Source: an uncultured Pelagibacteraceae bacterium
Lineage (GTDB): Bacteria; Pseudomonadota; Alphaproteobacteria; Pelagibacterales; Pelagibacteraceae
DNA length: 64,000 nt
Direction of reading: 5' to 3'
Assembly: GCA_902569975.1 (NCBI GenBank)
Contig: CACFWD010000001.1
Coordinates: 62,001 to 126,000, forward strand
Positions 18,510-27,087 of this stretch are shown piece after piece. Position 1 is the first letter of the stretch, and every line of letters begins with the position of its first letter. Under the pieces are notes generated by a model. The model was not told the origin of the DNA. It did no database searches and was given only the letters and a program-made list of their open reading frames with translations. Position numbers and translations under genes: made by a program.

Positions 18510-18627
18510 TTGGTCTCCTCTCGTTTAATAAATATTTAAAAATACTATTATAAATTAAAATCTTAATAAACTGATTTATCTTTGAAAAGTTAATAAAATT
18601 TTAAAATAAATTAAACCTTAAGTTGAA

Positions 18628-19965
18628 TTATCGAGATAAATATTTCTCTGGCAGATAAGTTGCAATTTCAGGAAAAGCCATAACTATCGCTAAACCTATT
18701 ACCATAATAAGAACAAATGGAAGAATAGATCTATAAATATCTTGAAGAGTTATTTCTTTTGGAGCCATTGCTCTCATTAAAAATAAATTGTATCCAAATG
18801 GAGGCGTCATGTAAGCAATTTGACATGTTATAGTATAAAGAACTCCATACCAAATAGGGTCAAAACCTAAAGAAATTATTAACGGAACATATAGTGGAGC
18901 AACAATTACTAACATTGCTGTATCATCTAAAAACATTCCCATTAAAATGTATGAAAGCTGCATCATTATTAACACTCCCCATGGGGTTAAATTCCATCTT
19001 TCAATAAATAATGTTTCAATCGCCCGTCCGGCTCCTAATCCATCAAATACAGCACCAAAAGTTAAAGCAGCTAAAATAATCCACATGAACATACAAGAAA
19101 CACCTAAAGTCTTTTTTAGGGTATTTTCTAAAACTTGTTTATTAAATCTTCTCTTATAAATAGCTGCTAAAGTTGCCAAGAACGCACCAACAGCAGAACA
19201 TTCCACTAAACTTGCAATCCCCATTAAAAATAATCCTGTCATAAAGAAAAAAATTAAAAAAGGAATAATTCCAGCTTTAAGTAATCTTATTTTTTCTAGA
19301 GTGCTTATTTCTCTCTCTTCTTTCTTCAATGGAGGACCAAGTTCAGGCTGTAGTTTACATCTTATATAAATATAAATCAAAAATAATGAGGCCATTAATA
19401 AACCTGGCAAAATTCCAGCCATCCAAAGTTTGCTTACTGGTTGACGAGCAATCATTCCATATAAAACCATTACAACACTTGGTGGAATTAAAATACCAAG
19501 TGAACTCCCAGCTTGTACAACTCCAGTAATCATTCTTTTATCATAATTTCTTTTTAACATTTCAGGTAATGCAATGGTTGCCCCGATTGCCATTCCTGCA
19601 ACACTTAAGCCATTCATTGCTGATATAGCTACCATCATAAACATTGTTCCTATTGCCAAACCTCCTTTTATACCTCCAAAAAGAACATGAAACATTTTAT
19701 AAAGATCATTCGCTATTCCTGACTCGGATATCATGAAGCCCATGTAAATAAACAAAGGTAGTGTTAACATCGGGTACCATTTAAAAAGTTTCCATGTAGC
19801 TGTATAAGGCATTTCCATTGAGCCCTCTCCCCAAATTAAAAGTGCAGAGGCTGCCGCAACAAAACCTATGGCACCAAATACTCTTTGCCCTGTGAACATC
19901 ATGACTAACATTGTTATAAACATGAATAGTGCAATGAATTCGTAACTTAGGTATTGTGCTAACAT
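18628..19965 (-). CDS. dctM: TRAP transporter large permease DctM
   Basis: A 445-residue inner membrane protein with about twelve helices, the sodium-coupled subunit of the TRAP system. Family segments include GLSVAGMAIGATIALPEMLKRNYDKRM, GSSLGILIPPSVVMVLYG (the conserved IPPS motif) and ALTFGAVFDGLGAGRAI; the C-terminal region has GMFLDDTAMLVIVAPL and ITCQIAYMTPPFGYNLF. Two bases separate its start from the dctQ stop. Gene order on the minus strand is dctQ, dctM, dctP, with the receptor last and after a longer gap, which may allow separate expression of the receptor. Confidence 0.93.
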   Translation of the reverse strand: MLAQYLSYEFIALFMFITMLVMMFTGQRVFGAIGFVAAASALLIWGEGSMEMPYTATWKLFKWYPMLTLPLFIYMGFMISESGIANDLYKMFHVLFGGIKGGLAIGTMFMMVAISAMNGLSVAGMAIGATIALPEMLKRNYDKRMITGVVQAGSSLGILIPPSVVMVLYGMIARQPVSKLWMAGILPGLLMASLFLIYIYIRCKLQPELGPPLKKEEREISTLEKIRLLKAGIIPFLIFFFMTGLFLMGIASLVECSAVGAFLATLAAIYKRRFNKQVLENTLKKTLGVSCMFMWIILAALTFGAVFDGLGAGRAIETLFIERWNLTPWGVLIMMQLSYILMGMFLDDTAMLVIVAPLYVPLIISLGFDPIWYGVLYTITCQIAYMTPPFGYNLFLMRAMAPKEITLQDIYRSILPFVLIMVIGLAIVMAFPEIATYLPEKYLSR

Positions 19966-19967
19966 AA

Positions 19968-20477
19968 TTAAATCTTTTTCTCTTTCATTTTTGCAAAATC
20001 TTTAAATAATGTTGAAAATGCTTGAAGTAACATCAATAAAATTCCAAATAACATTAAAGTTTTTATTGGCCAAACGTAGGGCGCCCATGCAGTGAAAAGT
20101 TTTTGCTTAGTTTCAATTGTATAAATCAAACTTGTTATTGATCCAAGAAATAACAAAACTAGGTAAAAAATAAGAAAAATACTAGTGAAAATATCCATTT
20201 TAGCTTTGCCTTTTTTTGAGAGTTTTCCGTAAAACAAATCCATTCTAACATGATCATCAGTGATCATTGAATATCCACCACCTAGGAGATAATAAGCTGT
20301 GATAGTAAATTGTGCCATTTCTATAATCCACATCAAAGGATAATTTACTATATTTCGTGTAACGAAAGATAAGATCAAAAGAAACATCATAAAAAAAACC
20401 CAGTACATGACAAATCTTCCAACTTTCTCACAAGTTAGATCAACGTATTTAACATATAATGAAATTAATTTTGGCAT
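19968..20477 (-). CDS. dctQ: TRAP transporter small permease DctQ
   Basis: A four-helix small subunit. Helices are near VMYWVFFMMFLLILSF, LMWIIEMAQFTITAYYLLGGGY, IFTSIFLIFYLVLLFLGSI and PIKTLMLFGILLMLLQAF. The motif DDHVRMDLFYGKLSKKGKAKMD after helix 2 is the DctQ signature. The frame continues to a TTG at 20507, but the first ATG (20477, MPKLISLY) is preferred; neither candidate has a strong ribosome binding site. It is the first gene of the TRAP operon, with 54 bases between it and the TPR gene on the same strand. Confidence 0.88.
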   Translation of the reverse strand: MPKLISLYVKYVDLTCEKVGRFVMYWVFFMMFLLILSFVTRNIVNYPLMWIIEMAQFTITAYYLLGGGYSMITDDHVRMDLFYGKLSKKGKAKMDIFTSIFLIFYLVLLFLGSITSLIYTIETKQKLFTAWAPYVWPIKTLMLFGILLMLLQAFSTLFKDFAKMKEKKI

Positions 20478-20531
20478 TGTTGAATATTTCTGCTGTTTAT
20501 AAAACAAATGAAAAAATCTTACAAATTTAAA

Positions 20532-21083
20532 TTAAATTAATTGTTGATTTATAATTTCTTGAATTTCTTTAATCATGATTTTCGGAGATTGCATTGTAGG
20601 ATGTATTTCTTGAGCTTTTTGATAACTTTCAATTGCTTTTTCATAATTTTTTAATTTTATGTTTACTAACCCTTGCCCCGCTAACGCTCCGAAATGCCTG
20701 TGCTCTAAGCTTAAAACTTTATTAATATCATTTTGAGAACCCTGATAATCACCTAACATATATAAAACTGTTGCTCTTTTATTCCAAGCTTCAGCCCAAT
20801 TGGGGTCTTCTTTAATTACTTCAGTGAATATTTCTACAGCTTTTACTAATTGATTATTTACAACTGATTTTGATCCTTCTGCTAATCTAATTGTTAATCT
20901 ATCTTTTGTTGGATGGGTGCTCCATATTTCCCATATTTTTTGCTCTATATTAGCTGTTAATGATTTCTCATTTTTTTTTAATTTATCGAATAGTGTGTTT
21001 AGTTGATTTTTTCTTTCATCTGCTTGTAATTGAGATGAGCTAAATAAAATTAAAAACAAAAAAAATAGTTTTGAAAATCTCAT
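20532..21083 (-). CDS. Secreted tetratricopeptide repeat protein
   Basis: A signal peptide (MRFSKLFFLFLILFSSSQLQA) begins a 183-residue protein with at least two or three TPR units: WAEAWNKRATVLYMLGDYQGSQNDINKVLSL, HFGALAGQGLVNIKLKNYEKAIESYQKA and a preceding degenerate one starting AEGSKSVVNNQLVKAVEIFTEVIKEDP. A protein-interaction role in the periplasm is expected. The frame extends upstream to a GTG at 21116, but the ATG at 21083 gives a proper signal peptide and starts one base after the stop of the previous gene (TAACATG). Confidence 0.8.
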   Translation of the reverse strand: MRFSKLFFLFLILFSSSQLQADERKNQLNTLFDKLKKNEKSLTANIEQKIWEIWSTHPTKDRLTIRLAEGSKSVVNNQLVKAVEIFTEVIKEDPNWAEAWNKRATVLYMLGDYQGSQNDINKVLSLEHRHFGALAGQGLVNIKLKNYEKAIESYQKAQEIHPTMQSPKIMIKEIQEIINQQLI

Positions 21084-21084
21084 G

Positions 21085-22092
21085 TTAAGAAAAAATTTTA
21101 CCAAATAATATTTCACCGTGTTTCTTGGGAGAATAATACTTTTCTAATATATTTCTTCCATTTAAAGCTATCTCTTCTCTCAATTCTTTATTTTTAAGGT
21201 AAAAGTTTATTTTTTCTAATAAATCCTCTTTATTTTTAAATGAAACAAAGTGTTTACCGTCTATTAATGGTATAGGTAACTCTAAGTCATTAATAGAGCT
21301 GGAACATATCATAAATGAACAGCTTGCTAGTATCTCTAAATGTCTGAAAGTAAATTCACCTTTACCTTCCAAAGCTAAATTTATAGATGAATTATACATG
21401 ACTGACAAATATTCTTTAAAAGGAATTTTGAAATTTTCAGCTCTACCAAAAAAATTAAAGTCTTGACTATGTAAATAATCAATTATCTCCCGCCTATAAG
21501 GAGAAGTTGTTTGGCCAGAAAAAAAAATATCATATGAGGGATTATAATTTGGTTTTGAATGACCTATAAAATTCCAATTAATACTCTCTTTATTTTTTAA
21601 GATTTTGTAATCTATTAATGTGCAAGGAAGAATAGTTGTAAAATACTTTTTGCTAGACGTTATTTTATTATTTTCTCTTTTAATTACAAAATCAAAACCC
21701 TCAAGTATTTCATCTTTAATTTTATTAATACTTTTATCGGTACTATCTACTATAACTTTTTTTATGTTAAATTTTTTTGATAAATTAAATAATTTATTTT
21801 CAAGATCTAATTTATCTTGTCTGTAATTTTGAAATTTCCAATTTATAAAAATACCATCAAATAAATAATCTAAAATTTTTGAAAAAATTATACAGTAGTT
21901 ATAGGGTAATTCTAAAACAAAAGCATTGGTATGAATTGCAGCATCAATATAACCCGAGGTATTTTTTGTTATTTTTCTTTTAAAAGAAAAGTTTTTTAAC
22001 ACAACATAAATATCATATAAAAAGCATATTAAAAAATTTTTAAAATTTTTTTCTTTTATTTTTTTTGTTACTGGAATGTAAATTATTCTCAT
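21085..22092 (-). CDS. Glycosyltransferase-like protein (CgeB/GT-B C-terminal type)
   Basis: A 335-residue protein. The C-terminal third carries a GT-B donor region of the CgeB type: YDIFFSGQTTSPYRREIIDYL, FFGRAENFKIPFKEYLSVMYNSSINLAL, FTFRHLEILASCSFMICSS and DGKHFVSFKNKEDLLEKINFYLKNKELREEIALNGR. The N-terminal half, which would bind the acceptor, shows no motif I recognise. It directly precedes the TPR protein gene with one base between them. The substrate and glycan are unknown. Confidence 0.65.
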   Translation of the reverse strand: MRIIYIPVTKKIKEKNFKNFLICFLYDIYVVLKNFSFKRKITKNTSGYIDAAIHTNAFVLELPYNYCIIFSKILDYLFDGIFINWKFQNYRQDKLDLENKLFNLSKKFNIKKVIVDSTDKSINKIKDEILEGFDFVIKRENNKITSSKKYFTTILPCTLIDYKILKNKESINWNFIGHSKPNYNPSYDIFFSGQTTSPYRREIIDYLHSQDFNFFGRAENFKIPFKEYLSVMYNSSINLALEGKGEFTFRHLEILASCSFMICSSSINDLELPIPLIDGKHFVSFKNKEDLLEKINFYLKNKELREEIALNGRNILEKYYSPKKHGEILFGKIFS

Positions 22093-22173
22093 TAAGATAT
22101 TAGATTATAATTGAATAACGTATTTTAGATATATTTTAAAGACTGAGAATTAACGAATTATAAGTTAAAAAAA

Positions 22174-23244
22174 TTAATCAAGGATATCTTTTAAAGGAGA
22201 AATTTGACCAATCTTAAAAATTAGAGCATCTTTTTCTTTAAATCCATATTTTTCAGCATTTTTTTTAAATCTAATTGGAGGCTCCATAATAGGCTCTAAA
22301 GATAATACAAATGTACCCCAGTGCATACCTAGAATTTTTTTACTTTTCAAATCCCGCCCAAGACTGAGTGCCTCCTCCGGATTTGTATGATAAATAGATT
22401 TGTCCTTGTAGGGCATTATTGGATAAAAATTATATGCACCTATATTAATTATTGTAAGATCAATAGGCCCATACTTGTATCCTAAATCTTTATAAATATT
22501 TCCAATACCAGTATCACATGCAAATAATATTTTTTTTCCATCATATTCAATTAAAAAATTACCCCATAAAGTTTTATTTGTATCTGTTAAACTTCTTTTG
22601 GACCAATGAACTGCAGGAAGAAATGTAACTTTTAATTTTTCATTAACTTTTATTTCATCATACCAATCCATTTCATTTACATTTTTATATCCATTTTTTG
22701 AAAAATATCTGCCGAGTTTGAGAGGAAGCATTACTTTTGCATTCTTGAAAGGAAACCTACGAATTGTCGTCATGTCTTGATGGTCATAATGATTGTGGGT
22801 GAGTAAAAAAAGATCAATTTTTGGAATTTCATTTAATTTTAAGGCAGGTTCAGTAAATCTTTTTGGACCAAAAATTAAAGGGCCAGCGTTTTTAGAAAAA
22901 ACTGGATCTGTTATGATTATAGTATTCCCAAGTTTAATAATAAACGTTGCATGCCCGATCCATGCTATATAATCATCGTTTTTAAATTTTTCTAAATCTG
23001 ATAATACTTTCTTTTTGTCAACTACATGGTCTCTAGGAACAGTCATATCGAGTTTTTTTTTCTCTTCGTTAAAAATTTTATATGACCATTTTACATTTTC
23101 GTCTCTTTTTGGAGAGCCCTCTGGATTCCTAAAAGTTCCATCTGGTAAATGATGATAAGATTTTTTATTCATCTCTATTGATAAACAATTATAAGTGAAA
23201 ATTAAATTAAAAAAAATTATAAGATTAAAGAATTTTATATTCAA
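22174..23244 (-). CDS. Metallo-beta-lactamase-fold hydrolase, NAPE-PLD/RomA-like
   Basis: The zinc motif THNHYDHQD and upstream WIGHATFIIKLG place this in the UlaG/NAPE-PLD branch of the metallo-beta-lactamase fold. Further metal ligands appear in AVHWSKR, FACDTGIG and LGMHWGTF. Bacterial members are often called outer membrane protein RomA-like; the substrate is uncertain. A hydrophobic leader (NIKFFNLIIFFNLIFTYNC) implies export. The start is unsure: a GTG at 23283 would overlap the previous gene by 59 bases, a TTG at 23244 begins right at the leader, and the first ATG at 23172 would remove the leader. I use 23244. Confidence 0.75.
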   Translation of the reverse strand: MNIKFFNLIIFFNLIFTYNCLSIEMNKKSYHHLPDGTFRNPEGSPKRDENVKWSYKIFNEEKKKLDMTVPRDHVVDKKKVLSDLEKFKNDDYIAWIGHATFIIKLGNTIIITDPVFSKNAGPLIFGPKRFTEPALKLNEIPKIDLFLLTHNHYDHQDMTTIRRFPFKNAKVMLPLKLGRYFSKNGYKNVNEMDWYDEIKVNEKLKVTFLPAVHWSKRSLTDTNKTLWGNFLIEYDGKKILFACDTGIGNIYKDLGYKYGPIDLTIINIGAYNFYPIMPYKDKSIYHTNPEEALSLGRDLKSKKILGMHWGTFVLSLEPIMEPPIRFKKNAEKYGFKEKDALIFKIGQISPLKDILD

Positions 23245-23911
23245 AATTTTGAGTGGTTTTATTAATTTGCAAAAGTTTAGCACCGTTTCTAGTATGAAAT
23301 TTTTTTGCCATTTCAGTAAGTGGTGAAAGTGTCACTAATCTATTCAAATGATTAGACTTTTTAATTTTTTTAAAAACTTCTTTGACAATTAATTTTCCTC
23401 CACCTTTTTTTTTCGACCAAACTGTATAAGCTATAGCTATACGTCCAACATTTTGACCTCTAAGAGTACTTTGTAAATGAGCATCTTGACTAAATACGTC
23501 TAATTCTTCTACAGATTTTGGTATTTGATTCGTATAAGCAAAACACATAACTGCATGTATTTCTCCACCATATTTAACTCCGAATATTTTTCTTCCATAA
23601 CTTCTTCTAAAAGTATTGTCTAATTCTGGTCTGACTGGGTCTTCATCAGTGTTACATTCTTTTAATTCAATTAATTGCGCACCCTTAACCCAATCAAATA
23701 AATTATTAATATTTTTAGTTATCAGGTGCTTGTTTTTTCGAATCCTTGCTTTAATTCTTGGTTTAAATTTTTTTGTAGTCTTAGAGCTAGTATTTTCAAG
23801 ATATTTAGTAACCAATTTTTTTTTGACGCTTTTAAATACTTCTTTTGAGCTCGTATTTACACGATATTTAGCAGTCAATTTTTCTTTAACATTTTTGAAT
23901 ATCTGTCTCAT
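23225..23911 (-). CDS. GNAT-like protein with a duplicated basic N-terminal repeat
   Basis: The 228-residue protein has two parts. Residues 4-23 and 25-44 are a tandem copy of one 21-residue unit (IFKNVKEKLTAKY... and VFKSVKKKLVTKY..., each ending NTSSK), followed by a Lys/Arg-rich linker. From about residue 65 the sequence looks like a GNAT acetyltransferase: YGRKIFGVKYGGEIHAVMCFAY, RGQNVGRIAIAYTVWSKKKGGGKLIVKEVFKKIKK and a C-terminal KKFHTRNGAKLL. Similar stand-alone domains occur in phages and marine bacteria. The acetylated target is unknown and the GNAT call rests on pattern only. Confidence 0.55.
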   Translation of the reverse strand: MRQIFKNVKEKLTAKYRVNTSSKEVFKSVKKKLVTKYLENTSSKTTKKFKPRIKARIRKNKHLITKNINNLFDWVKGAQLIELKECNTDEDPVRPELDNTFRRSYGRKIFGVKYGGEIHAVMCFAYTNQIPKSVEELDVFSQDAHLQSTLRGQNVGRIAIAYTVWSKKKGGGKLIVKEVFKKIKKSNHLNRLVTLSPLTEMAKKFHTRNGAKLLQINKTTQNFEYKIL

Positions 23912-24018
23912 TAATTTTTCCTACACTTTATTTAACATTTTAAATTTGTCGCAGGTAGGCATTTTTGTCATACCAGCTAGTTCGATCAGTAATAATCATC
24001 GTTTAATTTAACAAATAA

Positions 24019-24498
24019 ATGCTTAAAGTGATACAGATGGATAAATTTAAAAATTGGATGGTAGAAAGTGCTAACATTCTTTTTGATGACAGCAAAAACG
24101 ATTTAAGAGCTTTGCCAAAATCTGTAAGGTTGCAAATACTTTTAGTTTTAAGTTTTATTTGGACAACAGTTTTTAGTCTTTATGTTTTTTCTTACTCGAC
24201 TTTTGCATTAGGGTGGGCTGGAACATATATTGCTCACATCGGATTAATTTTTGCAGTTTATATGACATTTAAACAATTTCATCGTGCTGAGGAAAAATCT
24301 AGTAGTGTCTTTAAGACTAAAAATTTTGATCCTTTTAAAATAATGTCTATAGTGTTTGTTGTGGTATTTATGTTTGTGTTCTCTAAAGGGATAGAAGTTT
24401 TAAACTCAAGTAATTCTTACAGTATAAAATATGATGGTCCAGATAAAACACCTTGGGAAAAATGGTTACCGTTCACTAAGAAAGAAAAACAAAAATGA
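24019..24498 (+). CDS. Hypothetical three-helix membrane protein
   Basis: A 159-residue protein with an N-terminal soluble part (DDSKNDLRALPKSVRLQ), helices LLVLSFIWTTVFSLYVFSY, WAGTYIAHIGLIFAVYMTF and IMSIVFVVVFMFVFSKGI, and a C-terminal tail ending PWEKWLPFTKKEK. No family recognised. The start may be 24019 or the ATG at 24037 (MDKFKNWM), which has a weak AAGTGA upstream. Its stop overlaps the psiE start (ATGA), so the two are a pair and the protein may assist that membrane protein. Confidence 0.6.
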   Translation: MLKVIQMDKFKNWMVESANILFDDSKNDLRALPKSVRLQILLVLSFIWTTVFSLYVFSYSTFALGWAGTYIAHIGLIFAVYMTFKQFHRAEEKSSSVFKTKNFDPFKIMSIVFVVVFMFVFSKGIEVLNSSNSYSIKYDGPDKTPWEKWLPFTKKEKQK

Positions 24499-24878
24499 AT
24501 AATTTAATTAAAAATTTACAACTTGGTTTATTGGTAATAATTCTAATTAGCACAATTATTGCTGTTATTATTGAAATTAATAATATGTATAACTCAAAGT
24601 CTGTTACTTTAGCAGATCTTTTATTGATGTTTTTATATTTAGAAGTGATGGCAATGGTCCGAGTTTTTTGGGAAGAACAATCAATTCGAATTACTTTACC
24701 TTTATTAATCGCTATTACAGCTTTATCTAGATTTATTATTATGCAGGGTAAAGAAATGGATCCTTCCGCATTAGTCTATCAATCTGGTGCAATTTTACTT
24801 ATAGCCGTTGCAATTGTAGTGATGAGATTAAGACATAGCAAAAAACTTGGTATTGAAACAAAAAGTAAAAAAAAATAA
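24495..24878 (+). CDS. psiE: PsiE-family phosphate-starvation-inducible membrane protein
   Basis: A 127-residue, four-helix inner membrane protein. The family core ADLLLMFLYLEVMAMVRVFWEEQSIRITLPLLIAITALSRFII matches the PsiE pattern, in which the LEV motif in helix 2 and the Arg in helix 3 are conserved. In E. coli psiE is under PhoB and cAMP-CRP control; its function is not known. No pho box was recognised here. The start overlaps the end of the preceding membrane gene by four bases. Confidence 0.8.
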   Translation: MNNLIKNLQLGLLVIILISTIIAVIIEINNMYNSKSVTLADLLLMFLYLEVMAMVRVFWEEQSIRITLPLLIAITALSRFIIMQGKEMDPSALVYQSGAILLIAVAIVVMRLRHSKKLGIETKSKKK

Positions 24879-24880
24879 CT

Positions 24881-25141
24881 TTAATTCCATCTCTCAATAG
24901 ATTTTAGTAATTTAGATCCAAGTGGACTAATGGGTTCTTGAAAAACTATTTTTTTACCAGTTTTCTTTCTTACTAATATTAAAAGCTTTTTTGCTAAATT
25001 TTTTTTTCTAAAAAGAGGATTAACAAAAATATACTCTACTTCACCTTTGTTATTAAATCGGACAAAACCGAGAGTAGTGTTTTTATTTTTTAATGTTAAT
25101 ACTCCATCTGTCTCGCTTAAAAATCCCTCTTCTAATATCAT
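24881..25141 (-). CDS. Small GNAT-like acetyltransferase domain
   Basis: Only 86 residues, yet with the core of a GNAT fold: LGFVRFNNKGEVEYIFVNPLFRKKNLAKKLLILVRKKTG, where VNPLFRKKNLAKKLL fits the acetyl-CoA pyrophosphate loop (Q/R-x-x-G/A). The protein is at the lower size limit of the fold and the usual C-terminal strands are short, so it could be a minimal family member or a reduced one. The gene is convergent with psiE and starts four bases after the stop of the small membrane gene upstream. Confidence 0.55.
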   Translation of the reverse strand: MILEEGFLSETDGVLTLKNKNTTLGFVRFNNKGEVEYIFVNPLFRKKNLAKKLLILVRKKTGKKIVFQEPISPLGSKLLKSIERWN

Positions 25142-25145
25142 ATGA

Positions 25146-25310
25146 CTAATTTTTAATTAATAAATAAATTGCTACAATCATTAATAAAGCAGCAATTATA
25201 ATAAGATAATTCAATTTTATTTTAAATTTTTTATAAAAAAATTCATTAATTTTTTCCCAAAATAAAACGATCAAAAAAAAGATGACAGTTGGTATTATAA
25301 ATTTTAACAT
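25146..25310 (-). CDS. 54-residue two-helix membrane protein
   Basis: A short frame (ATG at 25310, TAG at 25146-25148). It encodes a hydrophobic helix (IIPTVIFFLIVLFW), a basic amphipathic middle (EKINEFFYKKFKIKL) and a second helix (YLIIIAALLMIVAIYLLI). The stop is four bases before the ATG of the small GNAT gene and the start is 13 bases after the stop of the regulator gene upstream, so it fills the gap exactly. The membrane pattern and spacing support a real gene of unknown function. Confidence 0.55.
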   Translation of the reverse strand: MLKFIIPTVIFFLIVLFWEKINEFFYKKFKIKLNYLIIIAALLMIVAIYLLIKN

Positions 25311-25323
25311 TTAATTTAAATAA

Positions 25324-26754
25324 TTACTTTTTATCTCCGACATAAACTGAAACTCCTCTTGAATTAATATCTACATCAAATTTTTTGTGTAATGGAGGAA
25401 AAGCTCTTTGTGAACAGTCTAATCTATCGCATGTTCTACAAGATACACCTATTGGTATTTCTGAGGATTTATCAGTAATGTTCATGTTTTCTGTATAAAT
25501 AAAATCTTTAGCGTATTTAGCTTCACATCCGAGTCCTATTGATAATATACTTTTTGATTGTCCAAATCTTCCAATTCCTTTTTCGACTGTTCTTGCAATA
25601 CAAACATATTTTTCACCATTCGACATTTTACTCACAGCAGCTTGGATAACTCCAGGTCTAGTTAATGCAGAATATACATTCCATCTAGGACAAGCACCAC
25701 CATATCTGGGTATTTCAATTCCAGATAAAGAAAATCTTTTTGAAATGTTACCAGCCATATCAACTCTTAAAAAATGAAAAGGAATACCTGGTAATTTAGG
25801 ATCTTGCAAACAAGTTACTCTATGAGCAACTTGTTCAAATGAAGTTGCAAATGTATTTTGTAGTAATTCTAAATCATATTTAAGTTTTTTACATTCAGAG
25901 TGAAAAAGTTTATATGGCATTAATATTGCTGCACCACAATAATTTAATAGAGCAATTTTAGTTAATTTTTTTGATTCCTCTGATGGAAATGTAAATTTTG
26001 ATAAATATTCATCTATTATTTTACCTGCCCCCTCTTGGGCTATTTGAGCTGCCGCATGAAGTTTTTTTGTTTCTAAAGAACTGTAATCACTTAATAAAAG
26101 TTCTTTTTTATTTTTTAAATATATTTTCGAAAATAGTTTATTTTCTTCAGGGATTACATCTTTTACAATTATACCATATTCAGATCTTAAATAATCACAA
26201 AGAGCAACATATCTTGTTCTATTATTTTTTTGAACTTTTTCAAAAACTTTATTTGCAAAATCCTCCAACTTTGGAAAATAATTTTTATTTTCTTGGAGAA
26301 AATCTGAAATTACCTCTCCGGGAAAAGAATTTTTTCTATTATCGACTATTTTACCTGAAATGGTCTCAATTCTATTGATCATTTCATGATCTTTTTTTTT
26401 TAAAATATCTCCCAATCTAACAATAGCTTTTCCTATTTTAGGATTTGTTCCTACAAGATCCTTTACTTCAGGACCTAAAATATCTAAATCCTCAAATAAT
26501 TTGTCATCTAAAATTTCTGATAAAGTGTTTTCTAAATTGATATCTGTTTTTGAGGTTAACTGAGATAGCTGAATATTAAGTTTTTCACAAATCTTCAAAA
26601 GCAAATCTCCATCTATTTTTCTTTTTCCGCCCTCAATTAAATTTAAATAGCTAGGTGAAATACTTAACTCCTCAGCAAGTTTATTAGCTTGAAGTCCTAA
26701 TTGTCTTCTAAAAGCCTTTATTTTTGGACCAATTTTTAAATCTAATTGACTCAT
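25324..26754 (-). CDS. XRE-family short-chain fatty acid / glyoxylate regulator (ScfR/RamB type)
   Basis: A 476-residue DNA-binding regulator. A Cro/XRE helix-turn-helix occupies residues about 8-62 (IKAFRRQLGLQANKLAEELSISPSYLNLIEGGKRKID). A middle region equivalent to the ImmA/IrrE domain follows, with HAAAQIA where metalloprotease relatives have HExxH, so it is probably not a peptidase. The C-terminal DUF2083-type part has GGACPRWNVY and the Cys-rich GVSCRTCDRLDCSQRAFPP. RamB and ScfR relatives control isocitrate lyase and malate synthase in response to acetyl-CoA or propionyl-CoA status. Its position divergent to aceA agrees with that. Confidence 0.85.
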   Translation of the reverse strand: MSQLDLKIGPKIKAFRRQLGLQANKLAEELSISPSYLNLIEGGKRKIDGDLLLKICEKLNIQLSQLTSKTDINLENTLSEILDDKLFEDLDILGPEVKDLVGTNPKIGKAIVRLGDILKKKDHEMINRIETISGKIVDNRKNSFPGEVISDFLQENKNYFPKLEDFANKVFEKVQKNNRTRYVALCDYLRSEYGIIVKDVIPEENKLFSKIYLKNKKELLLSDYSSLETKKLHAAAQIAQEGAGKIIDEYLSKFTFPSEESKKLTKIALLNYCGAAILMPYKLFHSECKKLKYDLELLQNTFATSFEQVAHRVTCLQDPKLPGIPFHFLRVDMAGNISKRFSLSGIEIPRYGGACPRWNVYSALTRPGVIQAAVSKMSNGEKYVCIARTVEKGIGRFGQSKSILSIGLGCEAKYAKDFIYTENMNITDKSSEIPIGVSCRTCDRLDCSQRAFPPLHKKFDVDINSRGVSVYVGDKK

Positions 26755-26761
26755 ATTTTCT

Positions 26762-26855
26762 ATTTGTAAATTTTGTAAATTTATTTTTACAATTTTTTTC
26801 CATTATTTACAACACTTTTTATCATTTTTATAGATTTTGTAAATTTTGTAAATTA
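26762..26855. promoter_or_regulatory. Operator-like repeats between the ScfR-type regulator and aceA region
   Basis: The 19-base sequence TTTGTAAATTTTGTAAATT occurs at 26763-26781 and again at 26836-26854, exactly 73 bases apart or about seven helical turns. Each copy is itself a pair of TTTGTAAA units. Between them lie reverse-oriented TTTACAA elements (near 26795-26802). RamB of corynebacteria binds TTTGCAAA-like tandem motifs, so these are good candidates for binding by the adjacent regulator, which would then control itself and the aceA side together. Binding is inferred. Confidence 0.7.
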
Positions 26856-26865
26856 TAAGATTTTC

Positions 26866-27027
26866 ATGAACGAAAAATTAAAAAACAGTGAAAATGAAGC
26901 TCAAATCATAAGACATGAGGATCTTGATAGACATAATAGCAAAGGTACTTACATGAGAGATGATCATTGTGATTGGGGTTCAAGTGGAATGAAAGATCTA
27001 GTTGAGACCCTTAACGACTCAAACTAG
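26866..27027 (+). CDS. 53-residue protein of unknown function upstream of isocitrate lyase
   Basis: A frame from ATG 26866 to TAG 27025-27027 begins 11 bases after the second operator repeat and ends 60 bases before aceA. The product is soluble and charged, with RHEDLDRHNSKGTYM and DDHCDWGSSGMKDLVETL. It contains one Cys and several His and Asp residues, and no membrane segment. Codon use looks like that of its neighbours. Being the first gene behind the shared control region, it would be expressed with the glyoxylate shunt. I do not recognise the family. Confidence 0.55.
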   Translation: MNEKLKNSENEAQIIRHEDLDRHNSKGTYMRDDHCDWGSSGMKDLVETLNDSN

Positions 27028-27087
27028 TTTTAATTCGTTCAGCTAAATTCATTTCTTACTTAAAATTAACATCACAGGATAAAAATA

